Shown here in pieces: positions 53,376-62,102 of a DNA stretch of 64,000 nucleotides. The notes under the pieces were generated by a model, which saw only the letters and a list, made by a program, of their open reading frames with translations, was not told the DNA's origin and did no database searches. The stretch is from NCBI GenBank assembly GCA_039029315.1, contig JBCCGK010000019.1:71327-135326 (forward strand), read 5' to 3'. Every line of letters starts with the position of its first letter. Position 1 is the stretch's first letter. The DNA comes from JBCCCJ01 sp039029315 (GTDB lineage Bacteria > Bacteroidota > Bacteroidia > J057). A program made the translations under genes and the position numbers.

Positions 53376-56264
53376 ATGCGACAATTTAGAACATTATTTT
53401 TGGTTTTGTGCGTCACTCTATGTCCTCTATGGCTTGTTGCACAAAGTGGGACAATTTCCGGTAAAGTTATTGATTCAAAAGGCGTGTTGGTTGGCGCAAC
53501 CGTTTATTTGGAAAGTTCTAAAGCACAAGGTGCTAATTCAAATATCAATGGAAAGTTCATCATCTCTGGAGTCAAGCCAGGAGAACAAACTGTTGTTTTT
53601 CATTATTTAGGATATAATTCCAAGACGGTTTCTGTGGCAGTTAACCCCGGAGAAGTCAGTGAAGTCACAGTGGAGCTTATACCACTGGTCTATGAAGGAG
53701 AAGAGGTGATTATTTCCACCCAAAGAAGAGGACAAACTGAAGCCATTAACCAACAGTTGGCCAGTGACAAGATTGCGAATATCGTCTCCTCAGACAGAAT
53801 TCAGGAATTGCCGGATGTCAATGCCGCAGAAGCCATTGGTCGTCTACCCGGTGTCGCTTTGACAAGAAGTGGGGGGGAAGGACAGAAGGTGGTGATCAGG
53901 GGGATGCATCCAAAGTATAGTGCGATCACAGTGAATGGGGTGAGACTCCCATCGAATTCCAGTACGGATAGATCTGTAGATCTTTCGTTGATTGCTCCTG
54001 AGTTGTTGGATGCGATTGAGGTCTTCAAAACACCCTTGCCCGATATGGATGCGGAAGCAGTTGGGGGCACTGTGAACCTTCGAATTCGCAAAGCACCTGA
54101 TCGATTCAAATTAAATGCAAAAGGGCTGTATGGGTTTAATAATCAAGCCAGACAGTTTAGAGATTACAAGGGCGTTTTTCAGGTGAGCAACCGGTTTTTA
54201 AATAAAAAATTGGGAATCATTGCGCAAGGGAGTGTGGAGCGCTTCAACAGAAGTGGTGATTTTTTGACGAATGGATGGAGACAAGGGCGGACTGATTCAT
54301 TGGGAAACACGGAGGTTCTTGGAAGCAGTCTCAATTTGGAGGACAGATCAGAGATTCGTCAGCGATACAATGGGAGCCTTTCTTTGGATTATAAGCTAAA
54401 CCCTAAACATGACCTTTCTCTTTTTGGGGTTTTTAGCCGAACGGACAGAGATCAGTTTAGAAGTTCTGAGGTCTACAATCCCTCCAATCCCTCTATCGAA
54501 TATCGTGCACAAGGAACCGAAAATATCCTTTCACTTTATTCTCTTACCCTCAGTGGGGATCACAATTTTGGGTTTCTGAAAGCAGATTGGAGTCTGGCTC
54601 GATCCCGCTCCAATAGCAATACTCCTTACAATTATTTTATCCGATTCCGTGACACACAGAATTCCTTTGATTCAGAGTTGAATCAGGATGATCATCCACG
54701 ACTGTATTTTAATGCAGCTCAACCTGATTTGACAGAAACTATTTTGGTTGGTGGGGAATCAGAAACTTCCGATGCCTTTGAGAACACAAATACAGCCTTA
54801 TTGAACTTAGCAATTCCCGTAAAAATCAACAAAAACACCAGTCTGGAATTCAAATTTGGAGGAAAATATTATGGCGTGGATCGTGCGCGAACCTTTGATC
54901 GAAGATCTGAAAACTTTTATTATTTGGGGGGAGAATTTGCTCAGAATGCTACCGCATTGTTTGAAGGGAATGGAGGTTCAATTACCAATATTATCACCAA
55001 TCCTGCGTTGATTGGGATCAATACGTTCATTTCTTCTCAATCTTCTCCGGTATTTTTGAATGAGGAAGGACAACAAATTTCCCTCAACAGTAATATTGAT
55101 CCTGCGATTGTCAGATCCTGGTACGAGTCGCAACAATCCATATTGACTTCAAATAGATTTGGCTTGGTTAATCAATATCAGGTCTTTGAGTCTATCACGG
55201 CGGGATACGCCATGTTGAAATTCAAAATAGGAGATGTATTAACCGTTATTCCAGGTTTTAGGTATGAACTGTCAGATAATGAATACCGTGGGGGATTCTC
55301 TACTGTCAGTGGTCGATATGGCGTCAATGGGGATTATATAGATACTACCACATATCAAAAGTATGGAGAACTGCTGCCACATCTTCATATCAAATTCAAG
55401 CCCGCGGAATGGTTTGATATTCGGGCTTCCTACTCGAAAACCATGGCGCGACCTGATTTTTCTTATATCACTCCCAGGACGCAGATCAATCACACCTCTT
55501 TAAATATCGCTGCAGGAAACCCCAACCTTAGCCATATGGTGTCAACGAATTATGACATCAATATCTCTGCATACAAAGGGACGCTTGGTCTTTTGAGCTT
55601 TGGAGTATTCAGGAAGGATATCACCAATGATTTTTTTCCCTGGACTGTCAATTTAGCGGACTCTGCTATACGGGCTCAGAGTGGATGGGATGATCTTGGG
55701 GGATATGAATTAAGATCCTATACCAATCTGGATTCGTCTCAGGTATATGGATTTGAGGTTGACTTACAAACCAATCTTGGTTTTTTGCCCAAACCGCTGA
55801 ATGGGATTGTTTTGAATGTGAATTATTCCCGTATGTTCTCCACCACAACTGCCTTTTTCCAGACCTCAGAAACAAGGTTGATTATTCCATTCCCACCTAT
55901 TTTTGAAACGACCTATACCACACACGAAAGGGAAGTTCAACGGATTAGCCAACTTCCTCATATTCTTCACCTATCAGTGGGCTATGATATTGGAAAATTC
56001 TCTGCAAGGGTCTCTGGTATCTACCAGGGAAGCAGGCCTACAAGCTATAACCTGAACAAGGATTTCGACCAGTTCTCATTAGAGTTCTGGCGATGGGATG
56101 CTTCTGTTAAGCAAGGAATCGGTGAAAACTGGACTGTCTTCCTGAATCTGAACAATTTCTCTAATCAACAGGATATCAGGTTCACCCAAAGTGAGAGTTT
56201 CATCAGAAATGTTCAAACTTTTGGTTGGACGGGGACGGTTGGTCTCCAATATCAAATTCGTTAG
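53376..56264 (+). CDS. TonB-dependent receptor with carboxypeptidase-regulatory domain
   Basis: A 962-residue outer-membrane receptor. Signal peptide to about residue 25; carboxypeptidase-regulatory domain at about 27-110 (SGTISGKVIDSKGVLVGATV); plug at about 130-230 (DVNAAEAIGRLPGVALTRSG, VVIRGMHPKYSAITVNG); barrel to the end, which reads LQYQIR with the terminal aromatic pattern of outer-membrane proteins relaxed. It imports a bulky substrate using TonB energy. Downstream on the same strand are a T9SS beta-helix protein and a sugar-dehydrogenase-like protein; upstream and divergent is a sulfatase. Together they look like a carbohydrate-use cluster without a SusD. Confidence 0.93.
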   Translation: MRQFRTLFLVLCVTLCPLWLVAQSGTISGKVIDSKGVLVGATVYLESSKAQGANSNINGKFIISGVKPGEQTVVFHYLGYNSKTVSVAVNPGEVSEVTVELIPLVYEGEEVIISTQRRGQTEAINQQLASDKIANIVSSDRIQELPDVNAAEAIGRLPGVALTRSGGEGQKVVIRGMHPKYSAITVNGVRLPSNSSTDRSVDLSLIAPELLDAIEVFKTPLPDMDAEAVGGTVNLRIRKAPDRFKLNAKGLYGFNNQARQFRDYKGVFQVSNRFLNKKLGIIAQGSVERFNRSGDFLTNGWRQGRTDSLGNTEVLGSSLNLEDRSEIRQRYNGSLSLDYKLNPKHDLSLFGVFSRTDRDQFRSSEVYNPSNPSIEYRAQGTENILSLYSLTLSGDHNFGFLKADWSLARSRSNSNTPYNYFIRFRDTQNSFDSELNQDDHPRLYFNAAQPDLTETILVGGESETSDAFENTNTALLNLAIPVKINKNTSLEFKFGGKYYGVDRARTFDRRSENFYYLGGEFAQNATALFEGNGGSITNIITNPALIGINTFISSQSSPVFLNEEGQQISLNSNIDPAIVRSWYESQQSILTSNRFGLVNQYQVFESITAGYAMLKFKIGDVLTVIPGFRYELSDNEYRGGFSTVSGRYGVNGDYIDTTTYQKYGELLPHLHIKFKPAEWFDIRASYSKTMARPDFSYITPRTQINHTSLNIAAGNPNLSHMVSTNYDINISAYKGTLGLLSFGVFRKDITNDFFPWTVNLADSAIRAQSGWDDLGGYELRSYTNLDSSQVYGFEVDLQTNLGFLPKPLNGIVLNVNYSRMFSTTTAFFQTSETRLIIPFPPIFETTYTTHEREVQRISQLPHILHLSVGYDIGKFSARVSGIYQGSRPTSYNLNKDFDQFSLEFWRWDASVKQGIGENWTVFLNLNNFSNQQDIRFTQSESFIRNVQTFGWTGTVGLQYQIR

Positions 56265-56332
56265 TCCTAAATTTTGTAAGCTTTATAGATGTAACATTTT
56301 TTAATCATTATTTAACCTTAACCTTTATCACA

Positions 56333-57949
56333 ATGAAGCTATTTTACACGACTGTTCTTACAGTTCTGATTTTTGCACTTTCTATCCCGGCCCAGGCCCA
56401 AACCACCATGAACATTCCAGATAATGGGGATCCTGCGGTACCAACCGATATTTTTGATGTCATCATGGGAGATACTGCTTCTGATGGGACCAGAAATGAT
56501 CCGAATACCATTTATACGCTGGATAATGGAGTTATTTATCAGACAACTGGAAGGCTTGTCAACAAGCCAGATTGGCCTCTGCAAATTCAAGCTGTTGACT
56601 TGAACAATTTAACCACGAAGCCAATCCTGACCCGGACCCCCAATGCTACTGGTAACTATCCGGATATCATGCGGGCTGAAGGGGATGTTACGCTCCTCAA
56701 CCTCCATATCATTTCTGGAGAGAAAGCTGCAGGGGAACAGCATGACTGGGGGAAAATCCGCTTTCTTGGTCCTAAAACCCGTGTCGTTGTAGAAGATTGT
56801 ATCATTGAGAAAGATCGTGGTGGGTTTCTTCAGCTTCGCGCTGACAGTGTAAAAATGTATGTCAACAACTGTATTCTCAGAAATGGTGGAAACAGAAAGA
56901 TCCGTGAAGGAAATGGTCGTGGAATTGACTCCAGAAATTTTGCTTTTGACACCTTGATTGTTCGGAATACCATCATTCATAACATCATTGACCGTGTATT
57001 CAGAAGCCTTGGTAACACCGTTCCTCACAACTACATCGAGTTTGATCGCAATACTGTCTTCAATGCAGGTGGACGTCATGGTACCTTTGTATTTGAGTTG
57101 GCAAAGCATGTCAAGGTTACCAATAACCTATTGATCAATCCAATGATGTTGGGAGATACACCTTTCAATACAGATGAGCAAAACAATCCTGATGATGGAA
57201 ATATGCACATCTTCACCATCGATACGCTATTGGCTGACACCAAGTTTGATATCCATCATAACAACATTTTCTATACGCAAGATGTAATTGATGCCTGGGC
57301 GAATACGACTATCCCTGATACCATTGACAGACCAGTTATGCCTGATGTCTACTCTTCTTTGATCAAAGAATCTATGGGGGATGATACCCTGAATTCCTAT
57401 ATCATGGATGTCATTACTCTAAACAATGTTCCTCAGAACATTACTCAGTATGTGATAGATCATTACACAGATCCTGGAGCAGAAGACATGTTTGATTTTG
57501 TTGTTGAAGATAGCCTAGCATTTGGAACAGCCATCGACTTTGGCAACCTGTTTAAGTTTTCCGATTTCGATCCTTGCTATGATGCGATGTCAGCATCTGC
57601 TACTGCAGGTGAAGGCGGAAGCTCTCTTGGATATGTCATTGGCTGTGCAGGCCTCACCAATGTCAATAGCATCAAGGATGATATCAACGATCTGTTGAAT
57701 CTGACTGTTGCGCCAAATCCGTTTAACCAATCCACCACTATCTCCTACAACTTGACTCGACCAGGAATGGTTCAGATGAATGTATTTGATGCTACAGGAA
57801 AGGTCGTCAGTACATTGGTTAATGGTCCACAACGCGTTGGTGAGCAAAGAGTAGAGTGGACTGCGAATGCAAGATTAAGTTCTGGCCTGTATTTCCTCGT
57901 ACTCAAAACAGACGAAGGATATATGACCAAGAAAATGATGCTGAACTAA
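56333..57949 (+). CDS. Secreted right-handed beta-helix protein with T9SS sorting domain
   Basis: A 538-residue protein from ATG 56333 (an upstream in-frame ATG would bury the signal peptide). Signal peptide MKLFYTTVLTVLIFALSIPA. Residues about 110-300 form a right-handed parallel beta-helix with ladder rungs such as VVVEDCIIEKDRGGFLQL, VKMYVNNCILRNGG, LIVRNTIIHNIIDRVF and IEFDRNTVFNAGGRHG, as in pectate lyase or chondroitinase-B-like enzymes. The last 80 residues are a T9SS type A signal (LTVAPNPFNQSTTISYNL to SSGLYFLVLKTDEG). Substrate is probably an acidic polysaccharide, but catalytic residues could not be assigned. It follows the TonB receptor gene by 68 bases. Confidence 0.85.
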   Translation: MKLFYTTVLTVLIFALSIPAQAQTTMNIPDNGDPAVPTDIFDVIMGDTASDGTRNDPNTIYTLDNGVIYQTTGRLVNKPDWPLQIQAVDLNNLTTKPILTRTPNATGNYPDIMRAEGDVTLLNLHIISGEKAAGEQHDWGKIRFLGPKTRVVVEDCIIEKDRGGFLQLRADSVKMYVNNCILRNGGNRKIREGNGRGIDSRNFAFDTLIVRNTIIHNIIDRVFRSLGNTVPHNYIEFDRNTVFNAGGRHGTFVFELAKHVKVTNNLLINPMMLGDTPFNTDEQNNPDDGNMHIFTIDTLLADTKFDIHHNNIFYTQDVIDAWANTTIPDTIDRPVMPDVYSSLIKESMGDDTLNSYIMDVITLNNVPQNITQYVIDHYTDPGAEDMFDFVVEDSLAFGTAIDFGNLFKFSDFDPCYDAMSASATAGEGGSSLGYVIGCAGLTNVNSIKDDINDLLNLTVAPNPFNQSTTISYNLTRPGMVQMNVFDATGKVVSTLVNGPQRVGEQRVEWTANARLSSGLYFLVLKTDEGYMTKKMMLN

Positions 57950-57983
57950 TATGGCTTAAGCCAGAAAGGTTCATAATCTGAAC

Positions 57984-58044
57984 AAAGAGGCACTAAGACA
58001 CAGAATTAATCTACTGATTATCATCTGTGTTTCAGTGCCTCTTT
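57984..58044. repeat. Long intergenic palindrome with 21-base arms
   Basis: Bases 57984-58004 pair with 58024-58044 at 19 of 21 positions plus one G-U pair, around a 19-base AT-rich centre. It sits between two plus-strand genes and can act as a transcription terminator or RNA-stability hairpin. The arm sequence (aaagaggcactaagacacag) resembles the cacaaagacac-type palindromic intergenic repeats I recall in several genomes; copy number here cannot be checked. Confidence 0.65.
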
Positions 58045-58063
58045 CCTATTTACCTTTATCCTG

Positions 58064-59710
58064 ATGCCAAATCCCTTTGCTATGCAAACACCATTCACTC
58101 TTCGGTCTATACTTCCCTGGACATTTTTGCTTTTGTTCCTTTATCCATCTTTTTCCTTTTCACAAATCAATGTTCTGGATACCCTGCTAGAGATTCAATC
58201 CATCACCAGTCTTCCTGCCACTACTGATCGACCTGTTCGGCTGGGACAGCTTCCAGATGGCACATTGATTTATGGTACCCTTGACGGGCAGATTCGATCT
58301 GTCAAAAATGGTGCTACCCAACTCGTGTTCGATGCCAATGATCACAATCTTCCCTACCTCTCTGGCATGGAAACCAAGGGCGACTATATCTTTCTCTGCG
58401 GTTCTGTTGTACAGCCAGGAGATACGACCATGATTGGCTATGTCATGAAGGGACATATGCCTACCAATACCTGGTCAGTTATTGCCGAAACAGCTCCATA
58501 TTACCTGGGACTCAGCTTCAATGATCATCGCTTTAGTTCTTTGATAGTTGGGCTGGATACGCAATATGTCTACGTCCATAGTGGGACAAGAAGCAATTCC
58601 GGGGAAGTCCATGAGTTGAGCAATGTACCCAATACTGTTGGCTTGAGAGATCAGGCTATTAGAGGGAAATTGTTCCGCTTTCCGGTTGATTCGAGTCAGA
58701 CCATTCAACTCGGGGTGGACAGTGCTGGGGTGGAGCAAAGTGGATTCATGTATGCAGAAGGTCTGAGACATGTCTTTGCCCTGGCATGGGGCACAGATGA
58801 TCAATTGTATGGCGGGTCCAATTCCGACAGAAGAGATGTGGCAGAAGCCTTTTATCAGATTCGGCAAGGAGACCATTATGGGTTTCCCTGGTGGATTGGT
58901 GGAGAGCTGAATCCGCTAACTGATCCGAATTATCAGCCTTCCAATGACCAACTCCTTCCAGGAAATGCCAATAATCAAGGCTATTATGATCCCGATCCGA
59001 ATTTCCCTGCGATTCCTCCTGTATCATTTGTTCAGCCATATAAAAATATAGGACCAGATGCTGACAAATATAGAGATCCTATCACTGGTGCTGTCCGGGA
59101 TGCCTCCGATGAGGACACTGTGGTCACCTCTTTCTCAGGTCATAGAAGTCCTGTAGGGCTCTTATTTGATCGGGATAGTCTTCTCCCCTACTCCTTCACT
59201 GGCCAAGGTTTTATGGTCTCGTATACCAATGGCAGCAGATTGCTACAGGATGATGGGCATGACCTCCTTCAGATTTCTTTCCTTGGTGGTGACACCATCA
59301 GCGTCAAGAAACTGGCAACTGGTTTTCGCAATCCCATCAGCATTTTACAAGATCAGGACACCCTCTATTTGCTGGATTCTGGCAGCAGCAATGGGACAGG
59401 AAGGGTGATGTATCGGATCACCTTTGCAGATACCACATCAGCTGATAGCACAAGCGCCAGTGGACAAAGCATGCAAGAGGCCGGGATTTCCCTCTATCCC
59501 AATCCTGCCTTTGATGTGTTAATGATTGACATTCCAGAAACCCAACAGCTCTCATCCATCCGCATTTTCGATCCGATCAGTGCCAGAATAGTTATGACAG
59601 CCGATACAGGAGGCCCTATTGATATTCAGAAACTCCCTTCACAAATCTATTTGATCAACATTCAGATGAAGGATGGTCAATTGTATTATGGTCGATTCCT
59701 GAAGAAGTAG
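58064..59710 (+). CDS. PQQ-type sugar dehydrogenase-like secreted protein with T9SS sorting domain
   Basis: A 548-residue protein with an N-terminal signal (LPWTFLLLFLYPSFSFS; ATG 58064 or 58082 possible). The six-bladed beta-propeller of the soluble glucose/sorbosone dehydrogenase family shows LGQLPDGTLIYGTLDGQIRS, YAEGLRHVFALAWGTDDQLY, GDHYGFPWWIGGELNPLTDP, SFSGHRSPVGLLFD and TGFRNPISILQDQDTLYLLD. It would oxidise a sugar with bound PQQ; the binding His/Arg cannot be verified. A T9SS sorting domain closes the protein (ISLYPNPAFDVLMIDIPETQ to SQIYLINIQMKDGQLYYG). It probably belongs with the TonB/beta-helix locus upstream. Confidence 0.87.
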   Translation: MPNPFAMQTPFTLRSILPWTFLLLFLYPSFSFSQINVLDTLLEIQSITSLPATTDRPVRLGQLPDGTLIYGTLDGQIRSVKNGATQLVFDANDHNLPYLSGMETKGDYIFLCGSVVQPGDTTMIGYVMKGHMPTNTWSVIAETAPYYLGLSFNDHRFSSLIVGLDTQYVYVHSGTRSNSGEVHELSNVPNTVGLRDQAIRGKLFRFPVDSSQTIQLGVDSAGVEQSGFMYAEGLRHVFALAWGTDDQLYGGSNSDRRDVAEAFYQIRQGDHYGFPWWIGGELNPLTDPNYQPSNDQLLPGNANNQGYYDPDPNFPAIPPVSFVQPYKNIGPDADKYRDPITGAVRDASDEDTVVTSFSGHRSPVGLLFDRDSLLPYSFTGQGFMVSYTNGSRLLQDDGHDLLQISFLGGDTISVKKLATGFRNPISILQDQDTLYLLDSGSSNGTGRVMYRITFADTTSADSTSASGQSMQEAGISLYPNPAFDVLMIDIPETQQLSSIRIFDPISARIVMTADTGGPIDIQKLPSQIYLINIQMKDGQLYYGRFLKK

Positions 59711-59890
59711 TCAGCATTCCAGCGCCTGAATAGGAGAGTAAAAAGTCTATCGAATCCAAAATGGGAAGATGGATGAACATATAATGGTTTTGTATGGAAT
59801 AGCATGAGGCATCCTGCACATGGGACAAAATTCTCCAGGAACGGAAAACATTTTTCCTTTCATCTTTGTTCCTTTTACAAATTCTCCCTC

Positions 59891-61231
59891 ATGAATACCT
59901 CTATGCCTGCTGTCGAAGCTGTTCCCGTGGTCAAGGGATGGCCAATCATAGGGAGTACAAAGGCTTTGCTGGATAACCCTATTCAGTTGTTATTGGAATC
60001 CTACCAGGAGTATGGTCACATTTTCAAGCTCAAAACCGTGAATCAAACCATCACGATGATGGCTGGCAGGGAGGCAAATCTATTTCTGGCCAAGCATGCC
60101 AATGAATTGTTGAGCACGAAGGAGACCTGGGGATCATTCGTCCAGTCCCTCAATGCTGAAACTGTCTTGGTCGCGCTAGACGGTGAACCACACGCCAAGG
60201 TGCGCAAAGCTTTGGCAAGGGGATATTCTCCTCAAATGATTTCCGGTCGTTTTCCCAAGGTGGTTAAGCTCACCGAACAGATCTTGTTGGCGAGATGTCA
60301 ACAGGAGATCGCGGTAGTCTCTTTCGTTCAGCGTTTGATCACAGAGCAATTGGGATTGTTGTTGGTGAATCGTGCTCCTGGAGAAGATTTTGAGCATTTG
60401 TCATACTTCATCCGAGTTACCCTCAATGTGACTTTGCTCAATATGTGGCCGAAAATAATGCTCAAACATCCGCGCTTCATCGCCGCAAAAAAACGGATTC
60501 ACGCCTTGAGTGATAGCATCATTGCAGCGCACAGGGCGAATCCTCGTCCAGAATTTCCGGACCTGATCGACGATATACTAGAGACCTATGATGAAGGATT
60601 GATTCACTTGTCTCCAGAGGATATGATGGTTGCAGTTGTTGGGCCGTTTTTCGCAGGAATGGATACCGTTACGAATACTGTCTCGATGTTCCTGTACGCA
60701 TTGAAGCAGCATCCAGCAATCTATGAACGCGTAAAAGAAGAAGTCGATACTGTATGGGCAAACGGGATTCCCAATTCACAGCTGTTTCAGAAGATGCAGA
60801 TTACCCATAGATTCATTCTGGAAACGCTGCGCAGGTATCCTGTGACACCTATGATTCCACGGACAGCGATCAAGGACTTTGTTTTTGAAGGCAAACAGCT
60901 AAAGAAAGGGGATACTGTGTATATGGCACAATCCGTAACACATTTCCTTCCTGAGCTATTTCACGATCCCATGACATTTGATATTGAGCGATTTGCTCCT
61001 CCCCGAAATGAGCACAAACAGAAAGGGGCTTTCAGTCCATATGGGATTGGTGCACACAAATGTTTGGGGGCTCGTCTCGGAGAAATTCAGATGCTTCTCA
61101 CACTCGCTACCCTTATCAGAACTGTAGAGTTTGACATTGTACCCAAAGACTATCAACTCAAAATGCGCACCCTCCCCACCATTGGCCCCGAACCAAAGTT
61201 TCGTATCCGTCTGCGAAAAAGGAAGGTTTAA
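59891..61231 (+). CDS. Cytochrome P450
   Basis: A 446-residue P450 from ATG 59891 (an in-frame start 29 codons earlier is less likely). The I-helix oxygen-binding motif reads FFAGMDTVTN, the K-helix ExxR is ETLRRYP, the PERF-like segment is FDIERFAPPRNE, and the heme loop FSPYGIGAHKCLG carries ligand Cys391. No N-terminal membrane helix, as in soluble bacterial P450s. It needs ferredoxin and reductase partners not encoded nearby. The flanks do not suggest a biosynthetic cluster. Substrate unknown; fatty acid, terpene or sterol-like compounds are possible. Confidence 0.95.
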   Translation: MNTSMPAVEAVPVVKGWPIIGSTKALLDNPIQLLLESYQEYGHIFKLKTVNQTITMMAGREANLFLAKHANELLSTKETWGSFVQSLNAETVLVALDGEPHAKVRKALARGYSPQMISGRFPKVVKLTEQILLARCQQEIAVVSFVQRLITEQLGLLLVNRAPGEDFEHLSYFIRVTLNVTLLNMWPKIMLKHPRFIAAKKRIHALSDSIIAAHRANPRPEFPDLIDDILETYDEGLIHLSPEDMMVAVVGPFFAGMDTVTNTVSMFLYALKQHPAIYERVKEEVDTVWANGIPNSQLFQKMQITHRFILETLRRYPVTPMIPRTAIKDFVFEGKQLKKGDTVYMAQSVTHFLPELFHDPMTFDIERFAPPRNEHKQKGAFSPYGIGAHKCLGARLGEIQMLLTLATLIRTVEFDIVPKDYQLKMRTLPTIGPEPKFRIRLRKRKV

Positions 61232-61441
61232 GGTTGAGAAGAAGTACTTCATGAGGTATGAAGGGGCTTCTCCACCAACAAATTGATTTTCTCCCTAAAA
61301 AAACTGTAGTGTCGCGAATGTGGTTTTTCTCTGGTTCAAAACGGGTTGTTATTCACCGGATATCCATTCATTAACAAATTTACAGCAAATTCATACAACC
61401 AATTCATTGCCGCTTATTCAAAACGTTGATCGTTTGACGTA

Positions 61442-61732
61442 TTGTCATTCATAAGAAGCCAGTCGAATACATGGTCCTGGCAACAATTAACCTCCCGTTC
61501 ACCCGCAACATTTATTCGAATACATTCTGGCGATTCTTCAGGATTAGGATTCATTGTTCACTTGGAAACAACACTTGCTACCCTGGACGCAACGCTTCAC
61601 TTCCATATCGGAAAAGAGAACATTCATGAAATTCGGTTCAAAGAACAGGAAGAAAAAATCAGGCGAATCGAAGAAGACAATCACCTTCTCAAGGAGAGAA
61701 TCATTACTCTTGAGCAAAATGTTTCGCGCTAG
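61442..61732 (+). CDS. Possible small protein upstream of a STAND gene
   Basis: A 96-residue frame beginning with TTG 61442. The central segment FIRIHSGDSSGLGFIVHL resembles the first strands of trypsin-like peptidases, but no catalytic His, Asp or Ser environment follows, so it is not a working peptidase. The C-terminal 45 residues form a clear heptad coiled coil (RFKEQEEKIRRIEEDNHLLK). It could be a small effector or adaptor, a remnant, or not a gene. It is the first of three plus-strand frames leading to the STAND gene. Confidence 0.4.
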   Translation: MSFIRSQSNTWSWQQLTSRSPATFIRIHSGDSSGLGFIVHLETTLATLDATLHFHIGKENIHEIRFKEQEEKIRRIEEDNHLLKERIITLEQNVSR

Positions 61733-61820
61733 GAATAAATCAAAACTCGTGTTAGTTTTGATTTGACTTAGATATGTGCTTGCAAGAACCCTTTAAACAC
61801 AATCCAATAATGCTTTTCCC

Positions 61821-62036
61821 ATGTCATTTGAGACCAATGAAGTTATCCTTACCGATCAGGCCAGAAAACTTCTAGCTATTTGCATGTACTACGAGTCAGT
61901 AATCTCTGTTCAATTTGGTCCGCAGGATCTAACGAAATACCGGAACTTTGCATCCGTTGAGATGCAGAGGATTATCAGGGAGCAGATCCATAATTCTTTG
62001 AAAGATGTTCCAGCGTTTTTGGACCATTTTGAATGA
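61821..62036 (+). CDS. Small helical protein upstream of a STAND gene
   Basis: A 71-residue protein with an ATG start. The sequence ILTDQARKLLAICMYYESVI to REQIHNSLKDVPAFLDHFE is predominantly helical and acidic, with no signal peptide. No family was recognised. It lies 66 bases upstream of a large STAND ATPase and on the same strand. Small helical domains of this size are known as effector-associated or adaptor modules in bacterial STAND systems, so a partner role is possible; that is inference. Confidence 0.5.
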   Translation: MSFETNEVILTDQARKLLAICMYYESVISVQFGPQDLTKYRNFASVEMQRIIREQIHNSLKDVPAFLDHFE

Positions 62037-62102
62037 CATAACTATCTTAGGTGAAATGGAGATCCCATTTTTTAACTATTTGATGCGTCCATAACAATCA
62101 AC

